Source: JBHOQX01 sp042408595 | GTDB taxonomy: Bacteria; Chloroflexota; Chloroflexia; Chloroflexales; Roseiflexaceae | NCBI GenBank assembly: GCA_042408595.1 | Contig: JBHOQX010000081.1 | Span: forward strand, 1 to 36,385 | Length of the DNA: 36,385 nucleotides | Direction: 5' to 3' | Shown here: piece after piece, positions 24,625-33,160 of the stretch | Layout of the letters: each line of letters begins with the position of its first letter | Numbering within the stretch: the stretch's first letter is position 1 | The notes under the pieces: generated by a model | The model's input: the letters and a program-made list of their open reading frames with translations, nothing else | What the model was told of the DNA's origin: nothing | Database searches by the model: none | Program-made: the position numbers and the translations under genes

Positions 24625-26517
24625 ATGGCCAAATCCACCTTCGAAGACGACGAAATCCTCGGCAAGGCCTACGATGGGCGGCTGATGCGCCGGTTGTGGG
24701 TCTTTGTCGCGTCCTACAAGCGGCGGCTGCTGGCCGCGCTCGTGCTCCTGTTCGGTGCGGCCTTCGCCGAGCTTGCGCCGCCCTACTTGGTGCGCACCGC
24801 GATCGACGGCCCGATCGCCGCCCGGAATCCGGCAGGGATGCTGCCGATCTTCGCCGTCTACCTGTTGGCCCTCGTCGTGGCCTTTGGCTGCCGCTACGGC
24901 CAGACCTACATCATGCAGTCCACCGGCCAACAGGTGATGGTGGACATTCGCATGCGCATCTTCTCGCACATCCAGCAGATGAGCCTCTCGTTCTTTGACC
25001 GCAACCCTGTCGGGCGGCTGATCACCCGCCTGACGAACGATGTGGACGCGCTGAACGAGTTCCTGTCGCAGGGCATGGTCGCGCTGCTCGCCGACAGCAC
25101 CCGCCTGGTGCTGATCGTGGTCACGATGTTCGTCTTGAACTGGCGGCTGGCGCTGATCAGCCTGGCCGTCCTGCCGCTGATGATGCTCGCCACGGCGCTG
25201 TTCCAGCGGGCAGTGCGGCAGGCGTTCCGCCGGGTGCGGCAGCGCCTGGCGCGTATCAACGCCTACCTGAACGAACAGATCACCGGCGTGCTGGTGACGC
25301 AGCTCTTCAATCGCGAGGAGCGCAGCCGCATCCGCTTCGACGAACTGAGCCGCGACTACCGCGCCGCGCAATTCCAGAGCCTGCTGGCCTACTCGATCTT
25401 CTTTCCGACCGTCAGCTTCCTGGCGGTCGTCGCGACGGCGCTGCTGCTGAACCTCGGCGGGCAGGTTGTGCTCGGCGGGCTGGCCACGATCGGCATGCTG
25501 GTCGCCTTCATCCAGTACACCGATCAGACCTTTCAGCCGATCCGCCAAATCGCCGAGAACTACAACACGCTTCAGAGCGCGATGGTCGCCTCGGAGCGCA
25601 TTTTCCGCATCCTGGACACCGAGGCCGAGGTACGGGATCTGGCCGCTCCGAAGCCGCTGCCGCAGCCGGTGCGCGGCGAGATCGCGTTCCACGATGTGTG
25701 GTTCAGCTACGCCGGCGAGGCTCGCGGCTCGAAGCTCGAGGCTGGCGAGGCCACGCCAGCGGCAAATGGCGCTGGTGACCGTGAAGCGGCACAAGCTGCA
25801 CCTCTCCGGTCTCCGGCCTCCGGTGATTGGGTGCTCCGCGGCATCACGCTAACCATCCCCGCCGGACAGTCGGTGGCGATCGTCGGAGCGACCGGGGCCG
25901 GCAAAACCTCGCTGATCAGCCTGCTCGCCCGCTTCTACGACGTGCAGCGCGGCTCGATCACGCTCGACGGGGTGGACATCCGCGAGGTGCGGCAGGCCGA
26001 GCTGCGCCGCCATATCGGCGCGGTGCCGCAGGACCCGGTCTGCTTCAGCGGGACGATCGCCTCGAACATCCGGCTGAACGACACCAGCATCAGCGACGAG
26101 CAGGTGCGCCGCGCCGCCGCGCTGGCTAACGCCGCCCCGTTCATCGAGCGCCTGCCCGGCGGGTATGACTACGAGGTGCGCGAGCGCGGCTCGAACCTGT
26201 CGGTCGGCCAGCGCCAACTGCTCGCCTTCGCCCGCGCGATCGCCTTCAACCCCGAGGTGCTGTTGATCCTCGACGAGGCGACCTCGAGCGTGGACACCGA
26301 GACCGAGGCGCTGATCCAGACCGCGCTCGACCGGCTGCTCCGCGGCCGCACGTCGATCGTGATCGCCCACCGCCTGTCGACCATCCGCCATGTGGACCGG
26401 ATCATCGTGCTGCACCACGGGCGGGTGGTCGAGGACGGCAGCCACGAGGAGCTGCTGGCGAAGCGCGGCTATTACCACCGGCTCTACCAGCTCCAGTTCG
26501 CCGAGCAGTTGGCGTAG
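24625..26517 (+). CDS. ABC exporter half-transporter with catalytic ATP site (TM288-like partner)
   Basis: 630 residues: an N-terminal extension (MAKSTFEDDEILGKAYDGRL) typical of this half, six exporter helices, then the ATPase domain. It has Walker A GATGAGKTS (421-429), Walker B LLILDEATSSVD with catalytic E551, and H-loop H582 (IAHRLST). The signature is LSVGQ (525-529) rather than LSGGQ. The altered signature faces the degenerate Walker B of the upstream half, so the pair has one consensus and one degenerate site, the rule for heterodimeric exporters such as TM287/288, BmrCD and LmrCD. An insert of about 30 residues (RGSKLEAGEATPAANGAGDR and on) lies at the same place as in the partner. 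Confidence 0.93.
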   Translation: MAKSTFEDDEILGKAYDGRLMRRLWVFVASYKRRLLAALVLLFGAAFAELAPPYLVRTAIDGPIAARNPAGMLPIFAVYLLALVVAFGCRYGQTYIMQSTGQQVMVDIRMRIFSHIQQMSLSFFDRNPVGRLITRLTNDVDALNEFLSQGMVALLADSTRLVLIVVTMFVLNWRLALISLAVLPLMMLATALFQRAVRQAFRRVRQRLARINAYLNEQITGVLVTQLFNREERSRIRFDELSRDYRAAQFQSLLAYSIFFPTVSFLAVVATALLLNLGGQVVLGGLATIGMLVAFIQYTDQTFQPIRQIAENYNTLQSAMVASERIFRILDTEAEVRDLAAPKPLPQPVRGEIAFHDVWFSYAGEARGSKLEAGEATPAANGAGDREAAQAAPLRSPASGDWVLRGITLTIPAGQSVAIVGATGAGKTSLISLLARFYDVQRGSITLDGVDIREVRQAELRRHIGAVPQDPVCFSGTIASNIRLNDTSISDEQVRRAAALANAAPFIERLPGGYDYEVRERGSNLSVGQRQLLAFARAIAFNPEVLLILDEATSSVDTETEALIQTALDRLLRGRTSIVIAHRLSTIRHVDRIIVLHHGRVVEDGSHEELLAKRGYYHRLYQLQFAEQLA

Positions 26518-26563
26518 ACTGCGCTGCGAAAACCGTCGCCCGCCGCGCGCCGTAGTTGGCAGT

Positions 26564-28093
26564 ATGAACGGCCGCTACGACGTGATCGTGATCGGAGCAG
26601 GGATCGGCGGGCTGACCGCGGCAGCGCTGCTGGCCCGAGCGGGGCTGCGTGTCCTGGTGCTGGAGGGGCATATCGCCCCCGGCGGGTGTGCCTCATCCTA
26701 CGAGCGCAAGCGCCCGAACGGCGACCGCTACGTCTTCGATGTCGGCGCGACGCTGTTCGCCGGCTTCCAGCCCGGTGGCGCGCACCACTGGGTCGGCGAG
26801 CGGCTCGGGGTCGCCTGGCCGGTGCGCCGGCTCGAGCCGGCGATGGATGTGGTGCTGCCGGATGCCTGCGTGCGGCGTTGGAGCGACCCAGCCTCCTGGC
26901 AGGAGGAGCGCCGCGCCCACTTCCCCATTGCCGCAGAGCGCTTCTGGCGGGCGCAGGAGCGTATCGCCGGGATCGCCTGGCGCTTCGCCGCACGCCTGCC
27001 GCCCATCCCGCCCGAAACCCCCAGCGACCTGCTGCGCCTGGGTGCGGCGTTCCGCCCGGAGCTGGTGGCGCTCCTCCCGGCCCTCGGGCGCACCGTCGGC
27101 CAGGAGCTGCGCACCCACGGCCTGTGCGACCGGCGGCTGCGCGCGTTTGTCGATGCCCAACTGCTGATCAGCGCGCAGACCACCGCGCCCGACTGCGCCT
27201 GGCTCTACGGTGCGGTCGCGCTCGATTTCGCCCAGATCGGCGCGCACTATGCCGTGGGCGGCGCGTGGTCGCTGGCGCGGGCGCTGGAGGACACCCTGCG
27301 CCGCGATGGCGGCGAGGTGCGCTACCGTTGTTGTGTCCGGCGCATCCTGGTGCGCGACGGGCGGGCCTGCGGCGTGGAGACCATGGACGGCGAGCGCTTC
27401 GCGGCGCGCCATGTTGTCGCCAATACCACGCCGTGGGATGTGCGACGGCTGCTGGGCGAGGCCGCCCCGCCGCGGCTCATCCGTGCGCTCAACGCACTGC
27501 CGCCCGGCTGGGGCGCCTGTACGCTCTATCTGGGCGTGGACGCCGCCGCCTTCCCGCCGGGCGGCGCGGAGCACCAGCAGGTGGTCGCCAGCTACGACGC
27601 ACCGCTCGGTGAGGGAAACAGCGTCTTCATCTCGGTCCACCCGGCAGACGACCCGACCCGCGCGCCTGCCGGCCAGCGTGCCGTGACTGTCTCGACGCAC
27701 ACCGAGCCGCGGCGCTGGCAGGTCTGGCGGGCGACCGACCCGGCCCGCTATCGCGAGGAAAAGGCGCGCATGGCCGAGCGGATGCTGGCGAGCGTCGAGC
27801 ACGCCCTGCCGCAGATTCGCCGCTTCATCCGCTACCAGCAGGTCGGGACGCCGGTCTCGTTCGCGCGCTACACCCGGCGGCACGGTGGGATGGTGGGCGG
27901 CTTTCCGCAGACGCTGCGCAGCTCCGGCCTGCTGAGTTTGGGGCCGCGGGCCGCGGGCGTGCCGGGCCTCTGGCTCGTCGGCGACAGCGTCTTCCCCGGC
28001 CAGAGCACCGCCGCCGTGACGCAGAGCGGCATACGGGTTTTTCGGGAGATTGTGAGGCGTTCAGCCTTCAAAAGGCAGAGTGCAGAAGTCTGA
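26564..28093 (+). CDS. Phytoene desaturase / carotenoid isomerase family FAD oxidoreductase
   Basis: 509 residues. The N-terminal FAD Rossmann motif is YDVIVIGAGIGGLTAAALL (5-23), with the acidic strand end LEGHIAPGGCASSYERKRPN. The C-terminal FAD contact is GLWLVGDSVFPGQSTAAVTQSG. This architecture covers CrtI, CrtD, CrtH and CrtISO-type enzymes acting on carotenes, and also some retinol saturase-like proteins. The exact reaction cannot be assigned, because no crtB, crtE or cyclase gene is in the window. The start is the ATG at 26564, 46 bp after the ABC gene, with only a weak ribosome site. The open frame to 26390 is shadow. Possibly co-transcribed with the exporter. The stop is inside the dispersed repeat. 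Confidence 0.8.
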   Translation: MNGRYDVIVIGAGIGGLTAAALLARAGLRVLVLEGHIAPGGCASSYERKRPNGDRYVFDVGATLFAGFQPGGAHHWVGERLGVAWPVRRLEPAMDVVLPDACVRRWSDPASWQEERRAHFPIAAERFWRAQERIAGIAWRFAARLPPIPPETPSDLLRLGAAFRPELVALLPALGRTVGQELRTHGLCDRRLRAFVDAQLLISAQTTAPDCAWLYGAVALDFAQIGAHYAVGGAWSLARALEDTLRRDGGEVRYRCCVRRILVRDGRACGVETMDGERFAARHVVANTTPWDVRRLLGEAAPPRLIRALNALPPGWGACTLYLGVDAAAFPPGGAEHQQVVASYDAPLGEGNSVFISVHPADDPTRAPAGQRAVTVSTHTEPRRWQVWRATDPARYREEKARMAERMLASVEHALPQIRRFIRYQQVGTPVSFARYTRRHGGMVGGFPQTLRSSGLLSLGPRAAGVPGLWLVGDSVFPGQSTAAVTQSGIRVFREIVRRSAFKRQSAEV

Positions 28094-28126
28094 AACGGGG
28101 AGGTTTGGCGGGCGCAGCCCGCTAAA
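28089..28126 (+). terminator. 3'-end repeat copy with terminator-like hairpin after the desaturase-like gene
   Basis: GTC-TGA-AACGGGGAGG contains the stop (28091-28093). It is followed by TTTGGCGGGC (28104-28113), loop GCA, and GCCCGCTAAA (28117-28126), a 10-bp stem with one G-U pair. The same GGTTTGGCGGGC block occurs at 13748 and 22219. No T-run follows. Confidence 0.55.
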
Positions 28127-28177
28127 ATACCTGTTTCCGCCGCGAAAAACTGGCAGCGCGCTGTAATCTTCGGGGGG

Positions 28178-28206
28178 TTGCCTGGTGGCGCGCGAACGAG
28201 TACACT
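28178..28206 (+). promoter_or_regulatory. Putative promoter of the secreted glycosidase
   Basis: TTGCCT (28178-28183), a 17-bp spacer, and TACACT (28201-28206), 36 nt before the ATG. Each hexamer matches the consensus at four positions. Confidence 0.5.
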
Positions 28207-28242
28207 CCTTCCGGAGGCCTTGATTCGACCAGCACAACACCC

Positions 28243-29541
28243 ATGCCAGCGTCTCGCCACCCCTTTCGTTGCCGGCTCCTTCTGCTCGTCGTCCTCCTCG
28301 GCGCCGCGCTGGCTGCCCTGCCGCGCCCCTCGCGCGCCGACCCGCCCGCCTCGCCCTTCGGTGTGAACAGCCACATCGCCACCCGCAGCGGCAGCCTCGC
28401 TGCGATGCCGTGGGCCGCGGACGTCGTCGCTGGGAGCGGGGCCGGCTGGGCGCGCGAGGACTTTCACTGGTACTGGATCGAGCCCGCGCCCGGGCAGTTC
28501 CACTGGGAGTCTTTCGATCGGATGGTCGATCTGTTGGTGGCGCGCGGCGTCAACATCATCGGCGTGCTGGGCCACCCGCCCGGCTGGGCGACCTGGGAAC
28601 CGGGCGACGACCCTTCCGGGCTGTCGTTCCGCGCGCCGGACCCGCAGGCGTTCGCCAACTACGCCGCGGCGGTCGTCACGCGCTACCGCGGGCGGATCGT
28701 CCACTGGGAGATCTGGAACGAGCCGGACAATGCCCTCTTCTGGCAGCCCCAGCCCGACCCGCTGCTCTACGCCCGCCTGCTGAGCGCCGTCGCCCCGGCC
28801 ATCCGCGTCGCCGCGCCCGAGGACCATATCTTGATCGGCGGGCTGAACCCGTGGGATACCACCTTTCTGCGGACGATCGCCGAGGTCGGAGCGTGGTGGG
28901 CGTTCGATATCATCGCCATCCATCCGTATGTCGACCCACTGCCGCCGGAGGCGAACGGCGAGATCGGCGCGGCGCTGAGCAACATCCGGCAGATCACGCA
29001 GTGGGCCGGCGAGAAGCCGATCTGGGTGACGGAGTACGGCTGGGACGCGCTGCCCAACCAACAGAACCCGGCCGGCATGAGCGAGGACGACCAGGCCAAC
29101 GATCTCGTGCGCGGCGCCCTGCTGCTCCAGTCGGCCGGGGCGGAACGCGTGCTGTGGTATGGGCTGAAGGACGAAGCGCACAACGGCTTCGGGCTGCTGC
29201 GCTTCGCCGGCGGCTACGGCGATCTGTCGCAGCCGCGGCCGGCGTTCGGCGCGTTTCTCACGCTCAATCGGCAACTCGCGGGGGCGGCCTTCGTCCGCCG
29301 CGTGGATGCGCTGGCGGTGCTCGCCGGTGGGGGGGTCTATGTGCTGCGCTACCAGGCCGGCGACGCAACGGTCGACGTGCTCTGGGCGACCACGCCGTCC
29401 GACGTGCTGCTGCCAGCCGCTGGCGCCGGCGCGACGGTCGTAGGACGCGACGGCGCGGCCTGGACGGTTCCCGCAGAGCATGGCTGGCTGCACCTGTTCC
29501 CGGGCCCCGGCCCGATCTACGTGCGGCACGCCGGGGGGTGA
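28243..29541 (+). CDS. Secreted glycoside hydrolase-like TIM-barrel protein (clan GH-A type)
   Basis: 432 residues. Residues 1-32 are a signal peptide (basic start, LLLLVVLLGAALAALP core, cut near SRA). The barrel shows REDFHWYWIEPAPGQFHWES, then the acid/base Glu E160 in HWEIWNEPDN and the nucleophile Glu E264 in KPIWVTEYGWD, the pattern of clan GH-A enzymes such as GH5 and GH39. A C-terminal beta domain (about 345-432) follows, as in GH39-type proteins. The polysaccharide substrate is unknown. The ribosome site is weak. Nothing nearby shares a carbohydrate theme except the distant GT-C gene. Confidence 0.85.
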   Translation: MPASRHPFRCRLLLLVVLLGAALAALPRPSRADPPASPFGVNSHIATRSGSLAAMPWAADVVAGSGAGWAREDFHWYWIEPAPGQFHWESFDRMVDLLVARGVNIIGVLGHPPGWATWEPGDDPSGLSFRAPDPQAFANYAAAVVTRYRGRIVHWEIWNEPDNALFWQPQPDPLLYARLLSAVAPAIRVAAPEDHILIGGLNPWDTTFLRTIAEVGAWWAFDIIAIHPYVDPLPPEANGEIGAALSNIRQITQWAGEKPIWVTEYGWDALPNQQNPAGMSEDDQANDLVRGALLLQSAGAERVLWYGLKDEAHNGFGLLRFAGGYGDLSQPRPAFGAFLTLNRQLAGAAFVRRVDALAVLAGGGVYVLRYQAGDATVDVLWATTPSDVLLPAAGAGATVVGRDGAAWTVPAEHGWLHLFPGPGPIYVRHAGG

Positions 29542-29644
29542 TGGCCGGCCGGGTGCGCCAGCCGGAGGGGCCCGAAGCGCCAGCGGCTCATCCAGCGCTC
29601 CCGGCAAGCCACGTGCTGGCGGCGCGTCTCCACCCCACGGCCGA
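29542..29644. other. Intergenic stretch after the glycosidase
   Basis: GC-rich, with no ribosome site, hairpin of note or repeat copy recognised. The promoter of the Hsp70-like gene follows. Confidence 0.35.
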
Positions 29645-29673
29645 TTGCGGACCGCCGCCCGATCCGCTATACT
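29645..29673 (+). promoter_or_regulatory. Promoter of the Hsp70-like gene
   Basis: TTGCGG (29645-29650), a 17-bp spacer, and TATACT (29668-29673). The ATG follows 85 nt downstream. Confidence 0.6.
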
Positions 29674-29758
29674 TCCCTAATCGTCGCGGACATCCGCGAC
29701 CAGGGCCGATGCGCCGCGCCATCGGCCGTTTTCGTGTTGCCAGAAAGGGACGCCTGCG

Positions 29759-31138
29759 ATGCGTGTGGGGCTTGACTTCGGCACGACCAACTCCAGCGCC
29801 GCGGTCGTTGTCGGCGGGCGGGTCCAGATGCTCGCCCTCGATCCGGTCAACAGCGCGCCCACGATCATGCGCTCGGCGCTGTTCATCACCCGCGATGGGA
29901 CGCCGTTCATCGGTCGGGAGGCGATCAACCGCTTCACCGAGGCCAACGTGGGGCGCGAGATCGTCTACGAGCAGCGCTACATCGGCGAGACGGAAGTCAC
30001 CCTCGCCGATGTCGGCACGATCATGCAATCGCTCTACGCCGTGGTCGACGCCAACGAGCCGGGGCGGCTGTTCCAGTCGCTCAAGTCGCACCTGCGCGAT
30101 GCCTCGTTCACCAGCACCGATGTCTTCGGGACGCGCTACACGTTGGAGCAACTGATCGCCCTGGCGCTCCGGATGATCCTCGAGCGGATAGAGGGGCTGG
30201 TCGGCGCGCCGGTGAGTGGCATGGTGATCGGCCGACCGGTGCACTACGCCAGCGATCCGCAGCGCGACGCGCTGGCCATCCGGCGGATGCGCCGCGCCTG
30301 CCAGATCGCCGGGCTGCCGCCATTCGTCTTTCTGCCGGAGCCGACCGCTGCGGCGCTCGCCTACGCCGCCACCGTCGAACAGGAGCAGCACATCCTGGTC
30401 TTCGACTTCGGCGGCGGTACGCTCGACGTGACGGTGATGCGGATCGACCCGCGTGGCCGCCGCGAGGTGCTGGCGACCGACGGCGTGCCGGTCGGCGGCG
30501 ACCTGCTCGATCGGCGGATCATGATGGGCAAGCTGCTGCCGCACTTCGGGGCGGGGGCGACGCTCGGTCCGCGGCGGTTGCCGTTCCCGGCGATCATCCA
30601 CGAGCACCTGGTCGAGTGGCAGAGCATCGTCGATCTGAACCAGCCGCGCTACCTGAAGACGATCGAGGATGGGATCGCGACAAGCGACAAACCGAATGAG
30701 CTGCGTGCGCTGCGGACGCTGGTGCGCGAGAACTACGGCCTGCCGCTGTACGAGGAGGTCGAGCGGGCGAAGGTGCGCCTGAGCGATGTCCGTGCGACGA
30801 CGATCCGGATGGACGTGCCCGGCATCCGCTTCGAAGAGCCGCTGGAGCGTTGGGACTTCGAACGGCTGATCGGCCCGGATGTGCGCGAGGTGGCGGCCTG
30901 CGTCGATCGGGCGGTCGCCGCCGCCGGGCTGGCCCCGCGCGAGATCGACGTGGTGCTGCGCACCGGCGGCTCGTCGCGCATCCCGCGCTTTGTGCGCATG
31001 CTGGCCGAGCGCTTCGGCGAGGAGAAGCTGCGCGAGATGGATGTCTTCACCGGCGTCGCCTCCGGCCTGGGCATCGCCGCCGCCGACGACGCGGCCTGGG
31101 AGCGCCTGGCTGCCGAAGATAGCGCGATGGTACGCTGA
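29759..31138 (+). CDS. Hsp70-family ATPase of YegD type, without substrate-binding domain
   Basis: 459 residues, essentially only the actin/Hsp70 ATPase fold. It shows phosphate-1 motif GLDFGTTNSSAAV (4-16), phosphate-2 motif FDFGGGTLDVTV (215-226), and the adenosine motif RTGGSSRIPRFV followed by a helix near residue 405. The C-terminal peptide-binding and lid domains of DnaK (600+ residues) are missing, as in E. coli YegD. Function in this subfamily is poorly known. A role in protein quality control or signalling is inferred from the fold only. It is probably monocistronic, with its own promoter. Confidence 0.9.
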   Translation: MRVGLDFGTTNSSAAVVVGGRVQMLALDPVNSAPTIMRSALFITRDGTPFIGREAINRFTEANVGREIVYEQRYIGETEVTLADVGTIMQSLYAVVDANEPGRLFQSLKSHLRDASFTSTDVFGTRYTLEQLIALALRMILERIEGLVGAPVSGMVIGRPVHYASDPQRDALAIRRMRRACQIAGLPPFVFLPEPTAAALAYAATVEQEQHILVFDFGGGTLDVTVMRIDPRGRREVLATDGVPVGGDLLDRRIMMGKLLPHFGAGATLGPRRLPFPAIIHEHLVEWQSIVDLNQPRYLKTIEDGIATSDKPNELRALRTLVRENYGLPLYEEVERAKVRLSDVRATTIRMDVPGIRFEEPLERWDFERLIGPDVREVAACVDRAVAAAGLAPREIDVVLRTGGSSRIPRFVRMLAERFGEEKLREMDVFTGVASGLGIAAADDAAWERLAAEDSAMVR

Positions 31139-31335
31139 TCGAGCGAAGGTCGGCCGGCGCACGGCGCCCCTCCTCTCTTCCGCCGTGCATGGGGTGCGAG
31201 GGCGGAGATCTGCTCCAAGTCCTCCCTCCGGCTCTGCATTGGTCCTACGACTTCCGGTGGAAGTTCGCCCGCCCGGATGGGACGCACCGTCAGCCGCGAG
31301 ATCGGAGTTCCTCACGAGGCGCGTGGCGGCGGGAA
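31139..31335. other. Intergenic stretch after the Hsp70-like gene
   Basis: No convincing gene is seen. Open frames here lack ribosome sites and family-like sequence. Confidence 0.4.
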
Positions 31336-31406
31336 GCTGTACAGTCAACCTATCGATGCGGTCAGGCGCGACGCTCGCGCCGCCGCCAGGAGGTTGACTG
31401 CACAGC
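31336..31406. repeat. 16-bp inverted repeat with 39-bp spacer
   Basis: GCTGTACAGTCAACCT (31336-31351) and AGGTTGACTGCACAGC (31391-31406) are complementary at 15 of 16 positions. The size suggests a structured leader, a transcription terminator or ends of a tiny mobile remnant. It lies 70 bp before the cupin gene. Confidence 0.6.
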
Positions 31407-31475
31407 CAGCATCGTATCCGCCGGCACCTGCCGGAGCTCTCATCCGCCGACGGGGGCCGTTTTCTTGGGCTCCTG

Positions 31476-31976
31476 GTGCGCCATCAGGCGTTCCTCGCAA
31501 GATACATCGCGCCGTTGCTGGCGCGCGTTCCGCCCGCGCGCGCGCCGCTGATCGCCGAGACCTACGGGCTGGGCGAGGCCGAGAACCGCCTTCAGGTTTT
31601 TGTCTGGCCGGCGGGCGCGGCGACGCCGATCCACGACCACACCTCCTGGGGCGTGTATCACGTCTTCGCCGGCACGCTCGAAGAGCAACGCTATGCGCGG
31701 CTCGACGACGGCGCCCAGCCGTCCATCGCGCAGCTGCGGCGGGCCTGGCGGCGCGCCTGGCGCTGGCAGGACGGCGCTTCGACGGTCGGGCCCTATGAGC
31801 AGGGCATCCACCGCGTGGCGAATCGAACCAGCCGGCCGGCGATCTCGCTGCACCTGTATGGGCCGCGCACCGGCACGTACGACGGGCGCGATTACGACCC
31901 CGCGCGCGATTTCGTCTGCGACCGAATCGAACTGGACGACACATCGGTCGGCGGATTGGCCGGATGGCTGCGCTGA
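31476..31976 (+). CDS. Cysteine dioxygenase-like cupin protein
   Basis: 166 residues. The cupin metal site is visible as H53 and H55 in TPIHDHTSWGVYHVFAG and H112 in YEQGIHRVANRTSRPAISLH, the 3-His set of the cysteine dioxygenase family, which oxidises thiols with O2. The substrate (cysteine or 3-mercaptopropionate) cannot be told. The start shown is GTG at 31476. No clear ribosome site exists, and the frame stays open a little upstream, so the true start is uncertain. It is isolated from other sulfur metabolism genes. Confidence 0.75.
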   Translation: MRHQAFLARYIAPLLARVPPARAPLIAETYGLGEAENRLQVFVWPAGAATPIHDHTSWGVYHVFAGTLEEQRYARLDDGAQPSIAQLRRAWRRAWRWQDGASTVGPYEQGIHRVANRTSRPAISLHLYGPRTGTYDGRDYDPARDFVCDRIELDDTSVGGLAGWLR

Positions 31977-32292
31977 ACGTCAGGATGGCCGCGGTGGGGT
32001 TGGAGTGGCTGTGCCCCTTCGAACCTCCCGCGGTGTGGGCCGCCGCGTACGTCCTGTGAACGTGTGCAGCGCGCCCGGCACGGACGACGGGGGATGGGCG
32101 GCGGAGTGCCGTCGCTCGTCCTCCGTCGCTCGATTCGAGCGGGCACACCTGTTTCTGCCGAACCGCCGCGCGCGAGCATCCCCTTTCGCGTGCCACGCTT
32201 CACCAGCCCGCCCCATCCCCTTTGCTTTGGCCGTGGCAGCGACCAGCCAGTGCACATTGCGAAGCTGGCATCAGTTCGCTCATAACATTTTG
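31977..32292. other. Intergenic stretch upstream of two promoters
   Basis: No gene recognised. It contains a 7-bp palindrome CGCTCGA-T-TCGAGCG (32127-32141). A/T content rises from about 32270 towards the promoter at 32293. Confidence 0.4.
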
Positions 32293-32321
32293 TTGACGAT
32301 TGGCAATAGTTGTGATACTAT
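32293..32321 (+). promoter_or_regulatory. Strong promoter with no obvious gene directly downstream
   Basis: TTGACG (32293-32298), a 17-bp spacer, and TACTAT (32316-32321) in an AT-rich patch. It would start a transcript near 32328, about 240 bp before the lipoprotein gene. Confidence 0.65.
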
Positions 32322-32389
32322 TTACACGTTTGACCGGCAGTCGGCGTGTGTGCTGCCGGATCCTTTAAGAATCAGGCGAGAAATCGGCA

Positions 32390-32513
32390 TGGCCAGGGAA
32401 CTGACGTGCCGTCAATGGGTATGCGCTTCAACCTGCGTGTCAATATTTTCACCGCTGGATATCCGACCGGGCTGTGTGCGACGGAAGGGCGTAGGGCGCC
32501 CTTGACGCTCTAG
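32390..32513 (+). CDS. Possible small ORFs (38 or 32 codons) in the leader before the lipoprotein gene
   Basis: Two overlapping frames follow the promoter at 32293. The ATG at 32390 gives 38 residues (starts MARELTCRQWVCASTCVS) with stop at 32504-32506. The ATG at 32415 gives 32 residues (starts MGMRFNLRVNIFTAGYPTG) with stop at 32511-32513. Ribosome sites are weak (AGGCGAG for the first). Codon use does not decide. The transcript could instead be a non-coding leader or small RNA. No family recognised. Confidence 0.25.
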
Positions 32514-32530
32514 AACAAACGTGCTACAAT
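32502..32530 (+). promoter_or_regulatory. Promoter of the lipoprotein-nadD-rsmG operon
   Basis: TTGACG (32502-32507), a 17-bp spacer, and TACAAT (32525-32530). The predicted start near 32537 lies after the ATG at 32534, arguing for a downstream GTG start of the lipoprotein. Confidence 0.75.
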
Positions 32531-32569
32531 TTGATGAGTTTTCTCGCGACGTTTGGACGCGTGCGTGCC

Positions 32570-33130
32570 GTGGAACGACGCCTGCTGGTGGTGCTGCTGC
32601 TGCTGGCGCTCGCGGGGTGCGGTCAGCCGCTTCGGGTCGCGTCGGATGGCGCCGAAGGCCGTCCGACCACGGCTGCCCCTGGTGGGCGAACGATGGCGGC
32701 GCTGCCGACGCCGCCGCGTACGACCATCCCGCCGCCGACCGCTGCGCCGTTCGTGGCGAGCGCCCAAGACAAGCCGCCGGCCGCCACGCCGACAAACGAG
32801 CAGCGCTGGCGTGCGCAGCAGGCAGACCGCGAAGTCTTTCCGCCGCAGGTCTTTCTTGCGAAGCGCCCGGTGACGCTCTGGTGGTGGGATCCCACGACCG
32901 GGCAGAGTTTGGAAGTTGGCACGATTATCGGGCCGGTGACGGCGCAGGCCCGCTTTATCTTCCGTCCGCGCCAGGCGCCCGCGCTCGAGGTGCCCTACCG
33001 GTTGAATATCGACTTTGGATTGACGGCTGTCTCGCCCGCGCTGATCGAACGCATGAAAGCCGCGGGCAGCTCGGAGTCGGTCGAGGCGTACGTGCTGCTC
33101 GATGGAGATAGCATCGTCCCGAAGCAATAG
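32570..33130 (+). CDS. Predicted lipoprotein of unknown function
   Basis: 186 residues from GTG at 32570 (VERRLLVVLLLLALAGCGQP). The lipobox LAGC predicts lipid attachment and an extracytoplasmic position. A Pro/Thr/Ala-rich linker follows (LPTPPRTTIPPPTAAPFVAS), then a beta-rich domain (PVTLWWWDPTTGQSLEVGTI to the end). Alternative starts are GTG 32561 and ATG 32534. The last overlaps the predicted transcription start and would put extra residues before the signal peptide. It is followed 30 bp later by a membrane protein with a good ribosome site, so the two probably form one operon and may work together. The family is not recognised. Confidence 0.72.
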   Translation: MERRLLVVLLLLALAGCGQPLRVASDGAEGRPTTAAPGGRTMAALPTPPRTTIPPPTAAPFVASAQDKPPAATPTNEQRWRAQQADREVFPPQVFLAKRPVTLWWWDPTTGQSLEVGTIIGPVTAQARFIFRPRQAPALEVPYRLNIDFGLTAVSPALIERMKAAGSSESVEAYVLLDGDSIVPKQ

Positions 33131-33160
33131 CCGGGCCCGATATGGAAAGGAGCGAATGCC

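Noticed and set aside
27868..29607. 579-codon minus-strand frame opposite the desaturase-like gene end and the glycosidase
   Set aside because: Antisense GC shadow without start signal or recognisable sequence.
28269..30155. 628-codon plus-strand open frame spanning the glycosidase and the start of the Hsp70-like gene
   Set aside because: It is an out-of-phase shadow rich in Arg and Pro. Both real genes carry catalytic motifs in other frames.
31277..31798. 173-codon plus-strand frame overlapping the cupin gene
   Set aside because: Its second half is the out-of-phase reading of the cupin. The first half has no ribosome site or family pattern.
32531..32569. Upstream start of the lipoprotein (TTG 32531 or ATG 32534)
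   Set aside because: These positions overlap or precede the predicted transcription start set by TTGACG-17-TACAAT, and would place extra residues before the signal peptide.
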